In this document: piece after piece, positions 1 to 6,146 of the stretch
Layout: each line of letters begins with the position of its first letter
Numbering within the stretch: position 1 is the first letter of the stretch
NCBI GenBank assembly: GCA_020861125.1
Contig: JAJBSZ010000413.1
Location: 1-9,073, forward strand
Length of the DNA stretch: 9,073 bases
Source of the DNA: Planctomycetota bacterium
Lineage (GTDB): Bacteria > Planctomycetota > SZUA-567
Direction: 5' to 3'
Notes under the pieces: generated by a model
Databases searched by the model: none
What the model saw: only the letters and a program-made list of their open reading frames with translations
Told to the model about the DNA's origin: nothing
Program-made: the position numbers and the translations under genes

Positions 1-1
1 G

Positions 2-496
2 GGGATCATAGCGGTCGGGTCCTGGCGGTTGCCGGAAAAGGCGCTGCGCGGCGTCGAGAGGGGTGACGTGGTGGTTTCCCCACGCGCTGCCGCCTGGAGC
101 CTGACGGTGGGTGGGCGGCTCCGTTTCGCCGCCCAGGTCGAGAAAGGAAAACTTGTGGTCAACGGCACGAACGCGGCGGATCCCGCCGCCGAGGCTTTCG
201 CCGCCGATGCCATTGCCGCCGAAAACCCGGTCGGTACGGACACGCCGGCGCTGGCCGCGGTCGACGAGGCCCGGGTCGAAATGCGGGCGGAGGTCGGCCG
301 GCTGGGGGTGACATTGGCAGAACTACGGCGGCTGGCCGTGGGGGAGGTGGTGGAATTTACCACCGGGGTCGAGCAGCCGGTGACCCTGGTGGCCGGCGGT
401 CAGGCCATCGCCACCGGCGAGTTGGTGGACATTGGCGGCCGGGTCGGCGTACGGATCACCGCCATGGCGGGCAAAGGGCCGGACCCGGATGCCTAG
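2..496 (+). CDS. sctQ: SctQ (YscQ/SpaO/HrcQ family) sorting-platform protein, 5'-truncated
   Basis: Partial gene: the frame is open to the window edge, so the N-terminal half lies upstream and 164 residues plus the TAG stop are visible. SctQ forms the cytoplasmic sorting platform (C-ring equivalent) that docks the ATPase complex and substrate-chaperone pairs under the export gate. Visible residues ~1-55 look like the end of a first SpoA domain (pattern with GDVVV). Residues ~56-90 are an Ala/Pro/Asp-rich linker. Residues ~93-155 are a clear FliN/SpoA domain: EVGRLGVTLAELRRLAVGE, a PVTL strand, and GELVDIGGRVGVRIT near the end. The sctR-S-T-U genes follow after one interposed gene, whereas sctQ normally abuts sctR. 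An internal GTG at 155 with a good ribosome site may yield a separate C-terminal product (own entry). The family call rests on the SpoA signature plus neighbourhood. Confidence 0.93.
   Translation, partial: GIIAVGSWRLPEKALRGVERGDVVVSPRAAAWSLTVGGRLRFAAQVEKGKLVVNGTNAADPAAEAFAADAIAAENPVGTDTPALAAVDEARVEMRAEVGRLGVTLAELRRLAVGEVVEFTTGVEQPVTLVAGGQAIATGELVDIGGRVGVRITAMAGKGPDPDA
143..148 (+). promoter_or_regulatory. Internal ribosome binding site inside sctQ
   Basis: AAAGGA lies six bases upstream of the in-frame GTG at 155. It stands out in GC-rich coding sequence and has the right spacing for initiation of a SctQ-C product. It could also simply encode Glu-Lys-Gly-Lys in the full-length protein, so this is suggestive only. 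Confidence 0.4.
155..496 (+). CDS. Possible internal translation product SctQ-C (in-frame GTG start)
   Basis: Within sctQ, AAAGGA at 143-148 sits six bases before an in-frame GTG at 155-157. Translation from there would give a 113-residue protein consisting of the interdomain linker and the whole C-terminal SpoA domain. From family knowledge, Yersinia YscQ and Salmonella SpaO are each made as full-length protein plus a short C-terminal form from an internal start (in SpaO a GTG valine codon), and the short form is an assembly partner. The predicted size is close to the ~90-100 residues of those short forms. A second in-frame candidate is the ATG at 281, but its upstream sequence is a poorer ribosome site. 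The existence of the start signal is seen; its use is inferred. Confidence 0.45.
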   Translation: MVNGTNAADPAAEAFAADAIAAENPVGTDTPALAAVDEARVEMRAEVGRLGVTLAELRRLAVGEVVEFTTGVEQPVTLVAGGQAIATGELVDIGGRVGVRITAMAGKGPDPDA

Positions 497-500
497 GAAG
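495..500 (+). promoter_or_regulatory. Ribosome binding site deciding the start of the double-HTH gene
   Basis: AGGAAG overlaps the sctQ TAG stop and ends six bases before the ATG at 507. It favours that ATG over the in-frame ATG at 489, which overlaps the sctQ end but has only weakly purine-rich sequence upstream. The placement suggests that translation of this gene is coupled to termination of sctQ. Confidence 0.6.
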
Positions 501-506
501 CCGTTG

Positions 507-1298
507 ATGGACAACGATCCGGAACGGGGCCGGCGGTTCATGGAGATCTGCGACCGGCTGTTTCCGGGAGTTTCCCGGGCCGAGCTGGCCGAGAAGCTGG
601 GCGGGGTGTCTTCCGGCACGATCCGGAATTGGGAAATCGGCCGCGGTCTTTCCCGAGGCATTCTTGCCCGTCTGGAAAGCCTTGGCGTTTCCCTCGAGTA
701 TCTACTGCACGGGACCGGCCAGCCGCTGACCGCGCCCCGGGATGACGCGGAGCCGGCGACCCCTCCCCCGGCTCTGTCGCCGGCCGAAGCGCTGGCCGCC
801 AATATGCGGCATTTGCGTAAGGAACGCTTTCCCGGTTGGGGCGGACAGCGGCGGTTCGCGGAATTCCTGGGCATCTCGGCCAACGACCTATGCATTTACG
901 AATACGGCCGCGCCCTCCCCAACGAACAGCGGCTGGAGGACATGGCGGCCCGCCTCGGTCTGGAACCGGATTCCCTCGTGCGGCTTTTGCCCGGGGTCGC
1001 ACCGGTGCGGTCGTCGCCGCCGACCTCGGCCGTGGCGGTCATGGACAGCCGGGTGGACGACGCCGGGCAACGGGAACTGGAAACGCTGCGGCGGGAAATC
1101 GCCGTCCTGCAGGCCAAGAACGAGGTGCTGCAGGCGCAGGTGGCGGCCCAGGAGGAGCGGATCCACGAACTGCGGGAAGCCAACTTCGCGCTCCGCAGCG
1201 CCTTTTATCTGGAAAACACCCCGGAAGGCGCGGAACGCCGCCGCAGACTCCTGGAGAAGCTGGAAGCGTCCCTCACGGTGAAACCGGGCCTTTTTTAA
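507..1298 (+). CDS. Double helix-turn-helix protein with C-terminal leucine zipper, inside the sct block
   Basis: A 263-residue protein with three parts. Residues ~7-72 resemble the phage CI-repressor-type HTH (RAELAEKLGGVSSGTIRNWE, then GVSLEYLLHGTG, the usual end of that domain). Residues ~96-163 resemble a second, XRE-type HTH (NMRHLRKERFPG, RRFAEFLGISANDLCIYEYG, then MAARLGLEPDSLVRLLPG). Pro/Ala-rich linkers lie at ~75-92 and ~164-187. Residues ~190-230 form a zipper-like coiled coil with a/d residues I198/L201, N205/L208, V212/Q215, I219/L222 and N226/L229. No enzymatic domain is seen. The start at 507 is chosen for AGGAAG six bases upstream; ATG 489 would add six residues. It lies between sctQ and sctR, normally adjacent, so it probably travels and is expressed with the secretion genes. 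Inference: a dimeric DNA-binding regulator of this or a linked operon. A structural role at the sorting platform cannot be excluded. I recognise no named family member. Confidence 0.85.
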   Translation: MDNDPERGRRFMEICDRLFPGVSRAELAEKLGGVSSGTIRNWEIGRGLSRGILARLESLGVSLEYLLHGTGQPLTAPRDDAEPATPPPALSPAEALAANMRHLRKERFPGWGGQRRFAEFLGISANDLCIYEYGRALPNEQRLEDMAARLGLEPDSLVRLLPGVAPVRSSPPTSAVAVMDSRVDDAGQRELETLRREIAVLQAKNEVLQAQVAAQEERIHELREANFALRSAFYLENTPEGAERRRRLLEKLEASLTVKPGLF

Positions 1299-1322
1299 CC
1301 CTTGCACGAGGCGGGAACTGGC

Positions 1323-1976
1323 ATGCTGGGATTCGATCCGGTCGCACTCGCCGTCGGCCTTGGCCTGCTGGCGCTGCTGCCGTTTCTGGCGGTGATGGTG
1401 ACCAGCTACGTCAAGCTGGTGGTGGTGTTCGGCCTGCTGCGCAATGCCATGGGCATCCAGCAAATCCCGCCGAACATGGTGGTGAACAGCATGGCTATCC
1501 TGCTGACCGTCTTCATCATGGCACCGGTGGGCCAGGAGATGTACCAGCGGGCGGGGGATGCCGGGATCACCGAGGCGCGCGGGTTGGGCGACCTGAATCC
1601 AGACAAGCTGGACCGGGTGGCCGAACCGCTGAAAGCGTTCCTCAAGAAACACTCCCATCCGTCGATGCGTATCCTATTTCTCCGGGCCGCCGCCCAGCTC
1701 TGGGGCGACGACGAGTCCCGTCTACCCGATCCCGAGGGGCTGTTCATCCTCGCCCCGGCCTTCATGCTGACGGAATTGACCCAGGCGTTTCAGGCGGGGT
1801 TTCTTCTTTACCTTCCGTTCGTGGTGGTGGATCTGGTCATCTCGAATATTCTGCTGGCGATGGGGATGATGATGGTGTCGCCGATGACCATTTCCCTGCC
1901 GTTCAAACTGCTGCTGTTTGTCATGATCAACGGCTGGACGCGGGTGATAGAAGGACTGATGGCGACCTACCGCTGA
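1323..1976 (+). CDS. sctR: SctR (YscR/SpaP/FliP family) export-gate protein
   Basis: SctR is the core inner-membrane subunit of the SctRST export channel, present as a pentamer in the known complexes. The predicted 217 residues match the family length. Hydrophobic segments lie at ~7-39, ~53-70, ~160-182 and ~186-204, with a periplasmic stretch between the second and third. Family hallmarks are TSYVKLVVVFGLLRNAMGIQ near the N-terminus, PAFMLTELTQAFQAGF at ~145-160, and PFVVVDLVISNILLAMGMMM at ~165-184, corresponding to the two FliP/SctR signatures. ATG 1323 was chosen: an upstream TTG at 1302 is in frame but has no ribosome site, while GAGGCGGGAA lies just before 1323. The gene begins 24 bases after the double-HTH gene and leads into sctS. 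Identification is secure. Confidence 0.97.
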   Translation: MLGFDPVALAVGLGLLALLPFLAVMVTSYVKLVVVFGLLRNAMGIQQIPPNMVVNSMAILLTVFIMAPVGQEMYQRAGDAGITEARGLGDLNPDKLDRVAEPLKAFLKKHSHPSMRILFLRAAAQLWGDDESRLPDPEGLFILAPAFMLTELTQAFQAGFLLYLPFVVVDLVISNILLAMGMMMVSPMTISLPFKLLLFVMINGWTRVIEGLMATYR

Positions 1977-2002
1977 CGGATGGCCACTGGAAGGAAAGGC
2001 AC

Positions 2003-2272
2003 ATGAGCGAAGCCGACATTCTCCATATCACCAAGGAAGCGATGCTCCTGGTGCTGATCCTGTCCCTGCCGCCCATCGTTGTCGCCTCCGTTCTCGGGGT
2101 GGCGGTGAGCCTGGGCCAGGCGATCACCCAGGTGCAGGAACAGACGCTTTCCTTTGCCGTGAAACTTCTGGGGGTAACGGTGACGCTGGTCATTACCTCG
2201 GCCTGGCTGGGACGGGAACTGCTGGTTTATGCCGTCCGGCTTTTCGATCAGGTCGCCAGAATGGGAGGATAA
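2003..2272 (+). CDS. sctS: SctS (YscS/SpaQ/FliQ family) export-gate protein
   Basis: An 89-residue protein of the typical family size with two hydrophobic helices (~14-38 and ~52-76) separated by a polar loop. The loop contains the family hallmark QAITQVQEQTLSF (residues ~39-51), and the second helix begins AVKLLGVTVTLV. SctS (four copies in known complexes) packs as helical hairpins around SctR and SctT, closing the export channel. The ATG at 2003 follows AAGGAAAGG (1991-1999), a strong ribosome site. The frame is open much further upstream, but that part is a shadow of sctR and the regulator gene. sctS follows sctR by 26 bases, and the sctT start lies five bases past its stop, as usual for the R-S-T-U set. 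Confidence 0.96.
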   Translation: MSEADILHITKEAMLLVLILSLPPIVVASVLGVAVSLGQAITQVQEQTLSFAVKLLGVTVTLVITSAWLGRELLVYAVRLFDQVARMGG

Positions 2273-2277
2273 GCCGG

Positions 2278-3108
2278 GTGTCCGGGATGGCGGGATTTTT
2301 CGAATTCGCGGAAGACGGCAGGCGGTTCCTGCTGCTGGTCAGCGTGGCGATGGCCCGGCTGACTCCCGTGTTCCAAATTACCCCCTTCCTCGGCGGACGG
2401 CATTTGGGAACCGTGGCCCGGGGCACGCTGGCCTTTTCCCTCGCCCTGTTCCTCTCCTCCTGGCTCGCCGCCCATGCGCCGGCGGAGGCGATGGGGATCG
2501 GCCAGCTTTTACCGATCCTCATCAAGGAGGCTCTCCTGGGCACCCTGTTCGGGTTTCTTTCTTCCCTCGCCTTCTCCGCCGCCTCGGGCGTGGGTTTTCT
2601 GGTGGACAACCAGCGCGGCCTTTCCATGTCGCAGACCTCGGATCCGCTGACGGGAGAGGAGACGTCCCTGCTGGGCGGTTTGGCCATGCAGACGCTGGTC
2701 ATGGTCTTCATCGCCGGCGGCGGCCTGGCGCTGTTTATTCAGGGCGTCCTGACGACCTATGCCTTCTGGCCGCCGTTTTCCTTTTGGCCCGACTGGTCGG
2801 CGGCGGCGGTGCGGGAGCTGGTGCTGGGCCAGTTCGCCTGGTATCTGGCGACGCTGACGGCGCTGGCGGCGCCGATGCTGCTGGTGTGTTTTCTCGTCGA
2901 CTTCGGTATGGGCCTGATGAACCGCTTCGCCCCGCAGCTCAATGTCTTCTTCCTCGCCATGCCGGTGAAAAGCGGTCTGGTGCTGGCGCTGCTGGTGGTG
3001 TTTTGGGGCACGATGATCGCGGCCCTGCGTGGCGACCTGATGCGGTTGCCGCTGCTGTGGGAAGCCCTGCGCGGCGCCCTGGGTCTCCCGGCAGGCGGAG
3101 GCGGCTGA
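2278..3108 (+). CDS. sctT: SctT (YscT/SpaR/FliR family) export-gate protein
   Basis: A 276-residue polytopic membrane protein, slightly longer than many relatives. It is the single-copy subunit that completes the SctRST channel. Hydrophobic segments lie at ~16-35, ~48-65, ~78-104, ~133-160, ~181-208 and ~229-250. Family marks are VDNQRGLSMSQTSDPLTGEE (~109-128) and NRFAPQLNVFFLAMPVKS (~215-232). The GTG at 2278 is preferred because GGAGG (2264-2268, in the end of sctS) lies nine bases upstream; the ATG at 2287 would be too far from it. The gene overlaps the next by one base (TGATG), implying translational coupling to sctU. The C-terminus ends in a run of glycines. Confidence 0.96.
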   Translation: MSGMAGFFEFAEDGRRFLLLVSVAMARLTPVFQITPFLGGRHLGTVARGTLAFSLALFLSSWLAAHAPAEAMGIGQLLPILIKEALLGTLFGFLSSLAFSAASGVGFLVDNQRGLSMSQTSDPLTGEETSLLGGLAMQTLVMVFIAGGGLALFIQGVLTTYAFWPPFSFWPDWSAAAVRELVLGQFAWYLATLTALAAPMLLVCFLVDFGMGLMNRFAPQLNVFFLAMPVKSGLVLALLVVFWGTMIAALRGDLMRLPLLWEALRGALGLPAGGGG

Positions 3109-4166
3109 TGGCTGGCGAAAAGACGGAACAGCCCACGGACAAAAAGCTCCGCGACGCCCGGGAACAGGGCCAGATCGCCAAAAGCCAGGAGGTTCCGGCC
3201 GCAGCGGTGGTGCTGGTGATGTTCCTGCTGGTCTGGGTGGGGTTCGACTTTTTCTGCGATGAAATAAAGGCGGCCATGCTGCTGGCGGCCGATTCCCTGG
3301 CGCTGCCCTTCGAGGATGCCGTCGGCATGGTGGTCGGCGCAGTGGCGCGGCTGTTCCTGCTGACGGCGGTGCCGGCGGTGCTGCTGGCGGCGGCGGCCGG
3401 GACAGTCGGGCATATCGCCCAGAGCGGCCTGTTGTTCGCCTTCAAGGCCGCCATGCCCAAACTGGACAAGCTCAATCCCAAGCAGTGGTTCTCCAAAGTG
3501 TTTTCCCTGAAAAATCTCGTGGAGTTCCTGCGCTCGCTGGTGAAAATAGCCGTGGTCTGCGTGGTGTTTTATCTGGTTTTCATGGCGGCACTGCCCGAGA
3601 TTATCCGCCTGCCCGGTCATGGTCTGGCGGGGGTGGACGCCCTCCTGCGGCTGGTTATGCGCCGCACCGCCAGTTACTGCCTGGCGGCGTTCGCCGGCAT
3701 CGCGGTCCTCGACTGGCTGTTCCAGCGCCAGCAATACCTCAAGGAAAACATGATGTCCAAGGAAGACGTCAAAAACGAATACAAAGAAATGGAAGGCGAC
3801 CCGCAGATCAAGGGGCAGCGGCGGCAGCTGCACCAGGAGATGGCGATGAACGAACAGGCCGCTGCCGTGCGCCAGGCCGACGTCCTGATCACCAACCCGA
3901 CGCACCTGGCCATCGCCATTGAATATAAGGAAGGTAAAACCCCGCTGCCGGTGATCCTGTCGAAAGGTGAGGGCCATCTGGCCAAACGGATGATTCAGGT
4001 GGCGGAGGAAGCCGGGGTGCCTATCATGCGCAACGTTCCCCTGGCCCACGACCTGTGGGAGCAGGGGCAGGAATTGGAATACATTCCCTCCGGCCTGATC
4101 GAGCCGGTGGCCGAGGTGCTCCGCTGGCTGCGGGAACTGCGGGACGGCGAAGGGAGCCGGCCATGA
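3108..4166 (+). CDS. sctU: SctU (YscU/SpaS/FlhB family) autocleaving specificity switch
   Basis: SctU wraps around the SctRST entry and switches the machine from early (needle) to later substrates after self-cleavage. The predicted 352 residues match YscU-like proteins. The N-terminus GEKTEQPTDKKLRDAREQGQ is the family hallmark. Four membrane segments lie at ~30-48, ~74-100, ~144-163 and ~188-205, followed by a charged linker (~207-250) and the cytoplasmic domain. The autocleavage motif Asn-Pro-Thr-His is intact, with Asn at residue 263, the position I recall for Yersinia YscU; cleavage would fall between Asn263 and Pro264. ATG 3108 overlaps the sctT stop and has GGAGG six bases upstream. The stop overlaps the sctW start (ATGA). 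Nothing suggests loss of function. Confidence 0.97.
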   Translation: MAGEKTEQPTDKKLRDAREQGQIAKSQEVPAAAVVLVMFLLVWVGFDFFCDEIKAAMLLAADSLALPFEDAVGMVVGAVARLFLLTAVPAVLLAAAAGTVGHIAQSGLLFAFKAAMPKLDKLNPKQWFSKVFSLKNLVEFLRSLVKIAVVCVVFYLVFMAALPEIIRLPGHGLAGVDALLRLVMRRTASYCLAAFAGIAVLDWLFQRQQYLKENMMSKEDVKNEYKEMEGDPQIKGQRRQLHQEMAMNEQAAAVRQADVLITNPTHLAIAIEYKEGKTPLPVILSKGEGHLAKRMIQVAEEAGVPIMRNVPLAHDLWEQGQELEYIPSGLIEPVAEVLRWLRELRDGEGSRP

Positions 4167-5266
4167 GCTCGCACATAACGGGGTCGCACGCGCCGGGTGC
4201 GGCCGGCTATTCTCCGGCCGATAGCCAAGGGGTGGAAGCGGCGGCCCAGGGCGAATGGAACGGCCTGACCGTCCTGGTCGACGCCGATCCGGCCAGCCTG
4301 ATCGCCGATGCGGCCGAGGAACTCACCTTCTCCGCCAGCGAAACGGTGGAGAAAAAGGTGTCCGAGCGCAAGAAGACCGCCAAGGATCGGCCGGTAACGG
4401 CGGTGCGGCCGCCCGAAGAAGTGCTGGAGAAGATGCGGCGGCGGAACGAGGAGAAATTGGCCCGGCTGCTGGCGGCGGTGCGGGCAGGCGGCAACCCCGC
4501 CGCCTTCCACCAGGCGATGGACGCCTTTTCCGTCGACCCGAGCGAGCGCCACGCCGCCATGCTCTGGCTGGAGGATTCTCTGGCGGACGCGCCCTCCCTG
4601 GCCGCGATGGTGCGGCGGGAACGGGAACGCTACGAAAACGAGGAAGCGGCCGCCATCCAGGCCGGATACAATATCGACGGCGTCGAGGACACGGCGGCAA
4701 CGGGCGGGACCGGCAAGGAGTTGTACCGGCGGACCATCCTCGGCCATGCCGGCATCGGCGAGATGATCGCCGCCATCCTCGACCGCGAAGGCGGAGAGGA
4801 TTTTCTCGCCGCCGTGGATTACCTCCGGCGCGCGGTGGGGGCGGACCTCTCGGCCGCGACTCCGTCCATCGACACCCGCGAACTGGAAACGCTGAACAAC
4901 GACCTGTACCACCTGCGGGCCATCGCCACGTTTACCCGGGAGTTCGACGGCGAGATGGAGAAGATTCGAACCCGGGCGGCCCTGCCGCCGCTGGACCGGG
5001 CCGGGCGGGAGACCCTTTCCCTCCTGTGCCGGATGAAGGAGGAACGGCTGGTCCGGCTGGACGGCCTGAAAACGATCCTGTCCCTGCAGGGCAAACAGAA
5101 CGCCACCTACGACGTCCTCTGCCTCAGCCAGTGCCACCGCCTGGCGCACCGCCTCCCGGGAAAGCTGTTCACCGACGAGGACTCGCGCCAGCGGTTGCTG
5201 GCGGCCTGCCAGAAGATACTGGACGCCGCCATCGACCTCGAAGAAGCCCTGGCCGGAGACAACTGA
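4163..5266 (+). CDS. sctW: SctW gatekeeper, apparent YopN-TyeA fusion (InvE/MxiC/HrpJ family)
   Basis: SctW is the cytoplasmic gatekeeper that blocks effector export until host contact and helps order translocon-before-effector secretion. It is 367 residues long. The N-terminal ~80 are Ser/Ala/Gly-rich and polar, as expected for a secretion signal plus chaperone-binding segment. From ~84 the protein is helical and charged. The stretch LYRRTILGHAGIGEMIAAIL (~187-206), then GGEDFLAAVDYLRRAVGADLS (~210-230), fits the central InvE/YopN/HrpJ domain. Residues ~284-367, with LFTDEDSRQRLLAACQ followed by IDLEEAL, resemble TyeA as I remember it (FSDEEQRQNLL...CQ). In Yersinia TyeA is a separate ~92-residue protein; here both are in one chain, as in MxiC and InvE. 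Start ATG 4163 has AGGGAG six bases upstream and overlaps the sctU stop. A SycN-like chaperone gene follows after one base. Confidence 0.9.
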   Translation: MSSHITGSHAPGAAGYSPADSQGVEAAAQGEWNGLTVLVDADPASLIADAAEELTFSASETVEKKVSERKKTAKDRPVTAVRPPEEVLEKMRRRNEEKLARLLAAVRAGGNPAAFHQAMDAFSVDPSERHAAMLWLEDSLADAPSLAAMVRRERERYENEEAAAIQAGYNIDGVEDTAATGGTGKELYRRTILGHAGIGEMIAAILDREGGEDFLAAVDYLRRAVGADLSAATPSIDTRELETLNNDLYHLRAIATFTREFDGEMEKIRTRAALPPLDRAGRETLSLLCRMKEERLVRLDGLKTILSLQGKQNATYDVLCLSQCHRLAHRLPGKLFTDEDSRQRLLAACQKILDAAIDLEEALAGDN

Positions 5267-5267
5267 T

Positions 5268-5648
5268 ATGGATCACTTCTCCTCCCTCCTGGCCGACTTT
5301 GCCCGGCGCCTCGGGCTGGTGCGGCTGACGCCCGGCAGTGCCGGCTGCGTGGAGCTTCTGATGGAACGGCTGGGGCGGCTGCAACTGGAGGCGGACGGCG
5401 ACTGGCTGCTGGTTACCCTGGCCCGGCCAACCGATCCGTATGCCGTCGACTCCGCAGGGGCCCTGTTGGCGTTGATCCACTGGCGGGAAAATCATCCCTT
5501 ACCGATCCACCCCGGCATGCGGGGGGAAGAATGGCTGACCCTGACGGCGAGAATTCCGCTGCCGACCGCCGACGTCCCGACCCTGGATCATGCCATTGAA
5601 ATTCTGGCGCGCCTGCACGACGCCGCCGGGGAAACGGCGAAACGGTAA
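5268..5648 (+). CDS. sycN: SycN-like type III chaperone for SctW
   Basis: A 126-residue soluble protein of the small T3SS chaperone class. It matches Yersinia SycN, as I recall it, in size and pattern: an N-terminal helix with DFARRLGL, the GRLQLEADGDWLLVTLARP strand pair (~36-54), a central helix, then LPIHPGMRGEEWLTLTARI (~79-97) and a C-terminal helix with LDHAIEILARLH. In Yersinia, SycN pairs with YscB to bind YopN and promote its secretion, and sycN lies just after yopN-tyeA, the same place as here. The start ATG is one base after the sctW stop with GGAG nine bases upstream. No YscB-like partner is in the window, so it may homodimerise or its partner may lie elsewhere. General chaperone role is likely; the SycN assignment is based on pattern and position. 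Confidence 0.75.
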   Translation: MDHFSSLLADFARRLGLVRLTPGSAGCVELLMERLGRLQLEADGDWLLVTLARPTDPYAVDSAGALLALIHWRENHPLPIHPGMRGEEWLTLTARIPLPTADVPTLDHAIEILARLHDAAGETAKR

Positions 5649-5727
5649 TAGCCGCCGTACCGGGTCCGGTCGGGATGCGGTTGCGCCGGCCGGTCGGGAC
5701 AGTGGCCCTGTCTGAAAGGAGCACGGC
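5649..5727 (+). promoter_or_regulatory. 79-nt intergenic leader before sctX with direct repeats and a hairpin
   Basis: One of two sizeable gaps in the gene array. It holds a 10-base direct repeat, CCGGTCGGGA, at 5666-5675 and 5690-5699 (24 bases start to start), then a small hairpin (stem GACAG/CTGTC at 5698-5702 and 5708-5712, five-base loop). A strong ribosome site AAAGGAG (5715-5721) lies six bases before the sctX ATG. I see no convincing -35/-10 or -24/-12 promoter. It may be a control point separating sctX-Y-V from the upstream genes, or a simple spacer. Confidence 0.35.
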
Positions 5728-6144
5728 ATGGCAAAGGTCGGCGGTTTCGATCCCAATCTCGGCCTCACCGCCCTCCGGGACGGCGGACAGGAGATCGGCC
5801 GAACCAACCTTCCCGCCTCCGCTCGGATAATCCCGGGCGCGGCACCGTCCCGCCCCGGCGAACTGCTTTTCGGCACGCTGTCCGGGTCCGGGTTACAGGA
5901 ACGCTTCGCCCCGTACCTGGCGGTGGAGCCGCGCTTCCGGGAACTGTTGTCACCGGACGTTTTCTTCGAAGCGATGGAATCGGCCCGGCAGAGTTTCACC
6001 GGCACGGACGGCGAGGGCGGCAAGGATGACGGAGACGGCGGGACGGAAGAGGGGCCGCTGGTGGCGGCGGCGCGGCAGTTGGAACAAATCCTTTTGGACA
6101 AGACCCTGTGCGACATGCTGCGCACACTGCTACTGAAGGCCTAG
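5728..6144 (+). CDS. sctX: SctX (YscX family) early secreted component
   Basis: A 138-residue protein assigned to the YscX/SctX family. In Ysc systems YscX is secreted early, is needed for export of the needle and inner rod, and binds YscY and SctV. Supporting features are an N-terminal segment FDPNLGLTALRD resembling the YscX start (IGIEKLS), a helical middle with LQERFAPYLAVEPRFRELLS, and a C-terminal helix LEQILLDKTLCDMLRTLLLKA that parallels the YscX ending (DDRLLQIILNLLHKV, from memory). Residues ~92-109 form an acidic Gly/Asp/Glu insert, making the protein about 16 residues longer than the ~122 of YscX. Start ATG 5728 follows AAAGGAG. Position directly before the sctY- and sctV-like genes matches Yersinia (yscX-yscY-lcrD), and supports a call that sequence alone would leave moderate. 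Confidence 0.82.
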   Translation: MAKVGGFDPNLGLTALRDGGQEIGRTNLPASARIIPGAAPSRPGELLFGTLSGSGLQERFAPYLAVEPRFRELLSPDVFFEAMESARQSFTGTDGEGGKDDGDGGTEEGPLVAAARQLEQILLDKTLCDMLRTLLLKA

Positions 6145-6146
6145 GC

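Noticed and set aside
1285..1298. T-run at the end of the double-HTH gene as a terminator before sctR
   Set aside because: The six Ts encode the terminal Phe and the stop; GGCCTTTTTT has no convincing stem before it, and terminating here would cut off the export-gate genes.
836..2002. Long upstream extension of the sctS frame
   Set aside because: It overlaps the double-HTH gene and sctR completely, encodes Gly/Arg/Pro-rich sequence, and SctS proteins are about 88 residues with the start at 2003 supported by a ribosome site.
2229..3107. Upstream extension of the sctU frame
   Set aside because: It shadows sctT; the SctU family N-terminus begins exactly at the ATG at 3108.
2757..4049. A 430-codon minus-strand open frame across sctT/sctU
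   Set aside because: Same codon-bias artefact; no start signal or protein-like hydrophobic pattern, and the plus strand encodes clear SctT and SctU.
5666..5686. Possible sigma-54 (-24/-12) promoter around the GG and TTGC elements before sctX
   Set aside because: The GG-to-GC spacing is nine rather than ten bases and the flanking consensus is poor.
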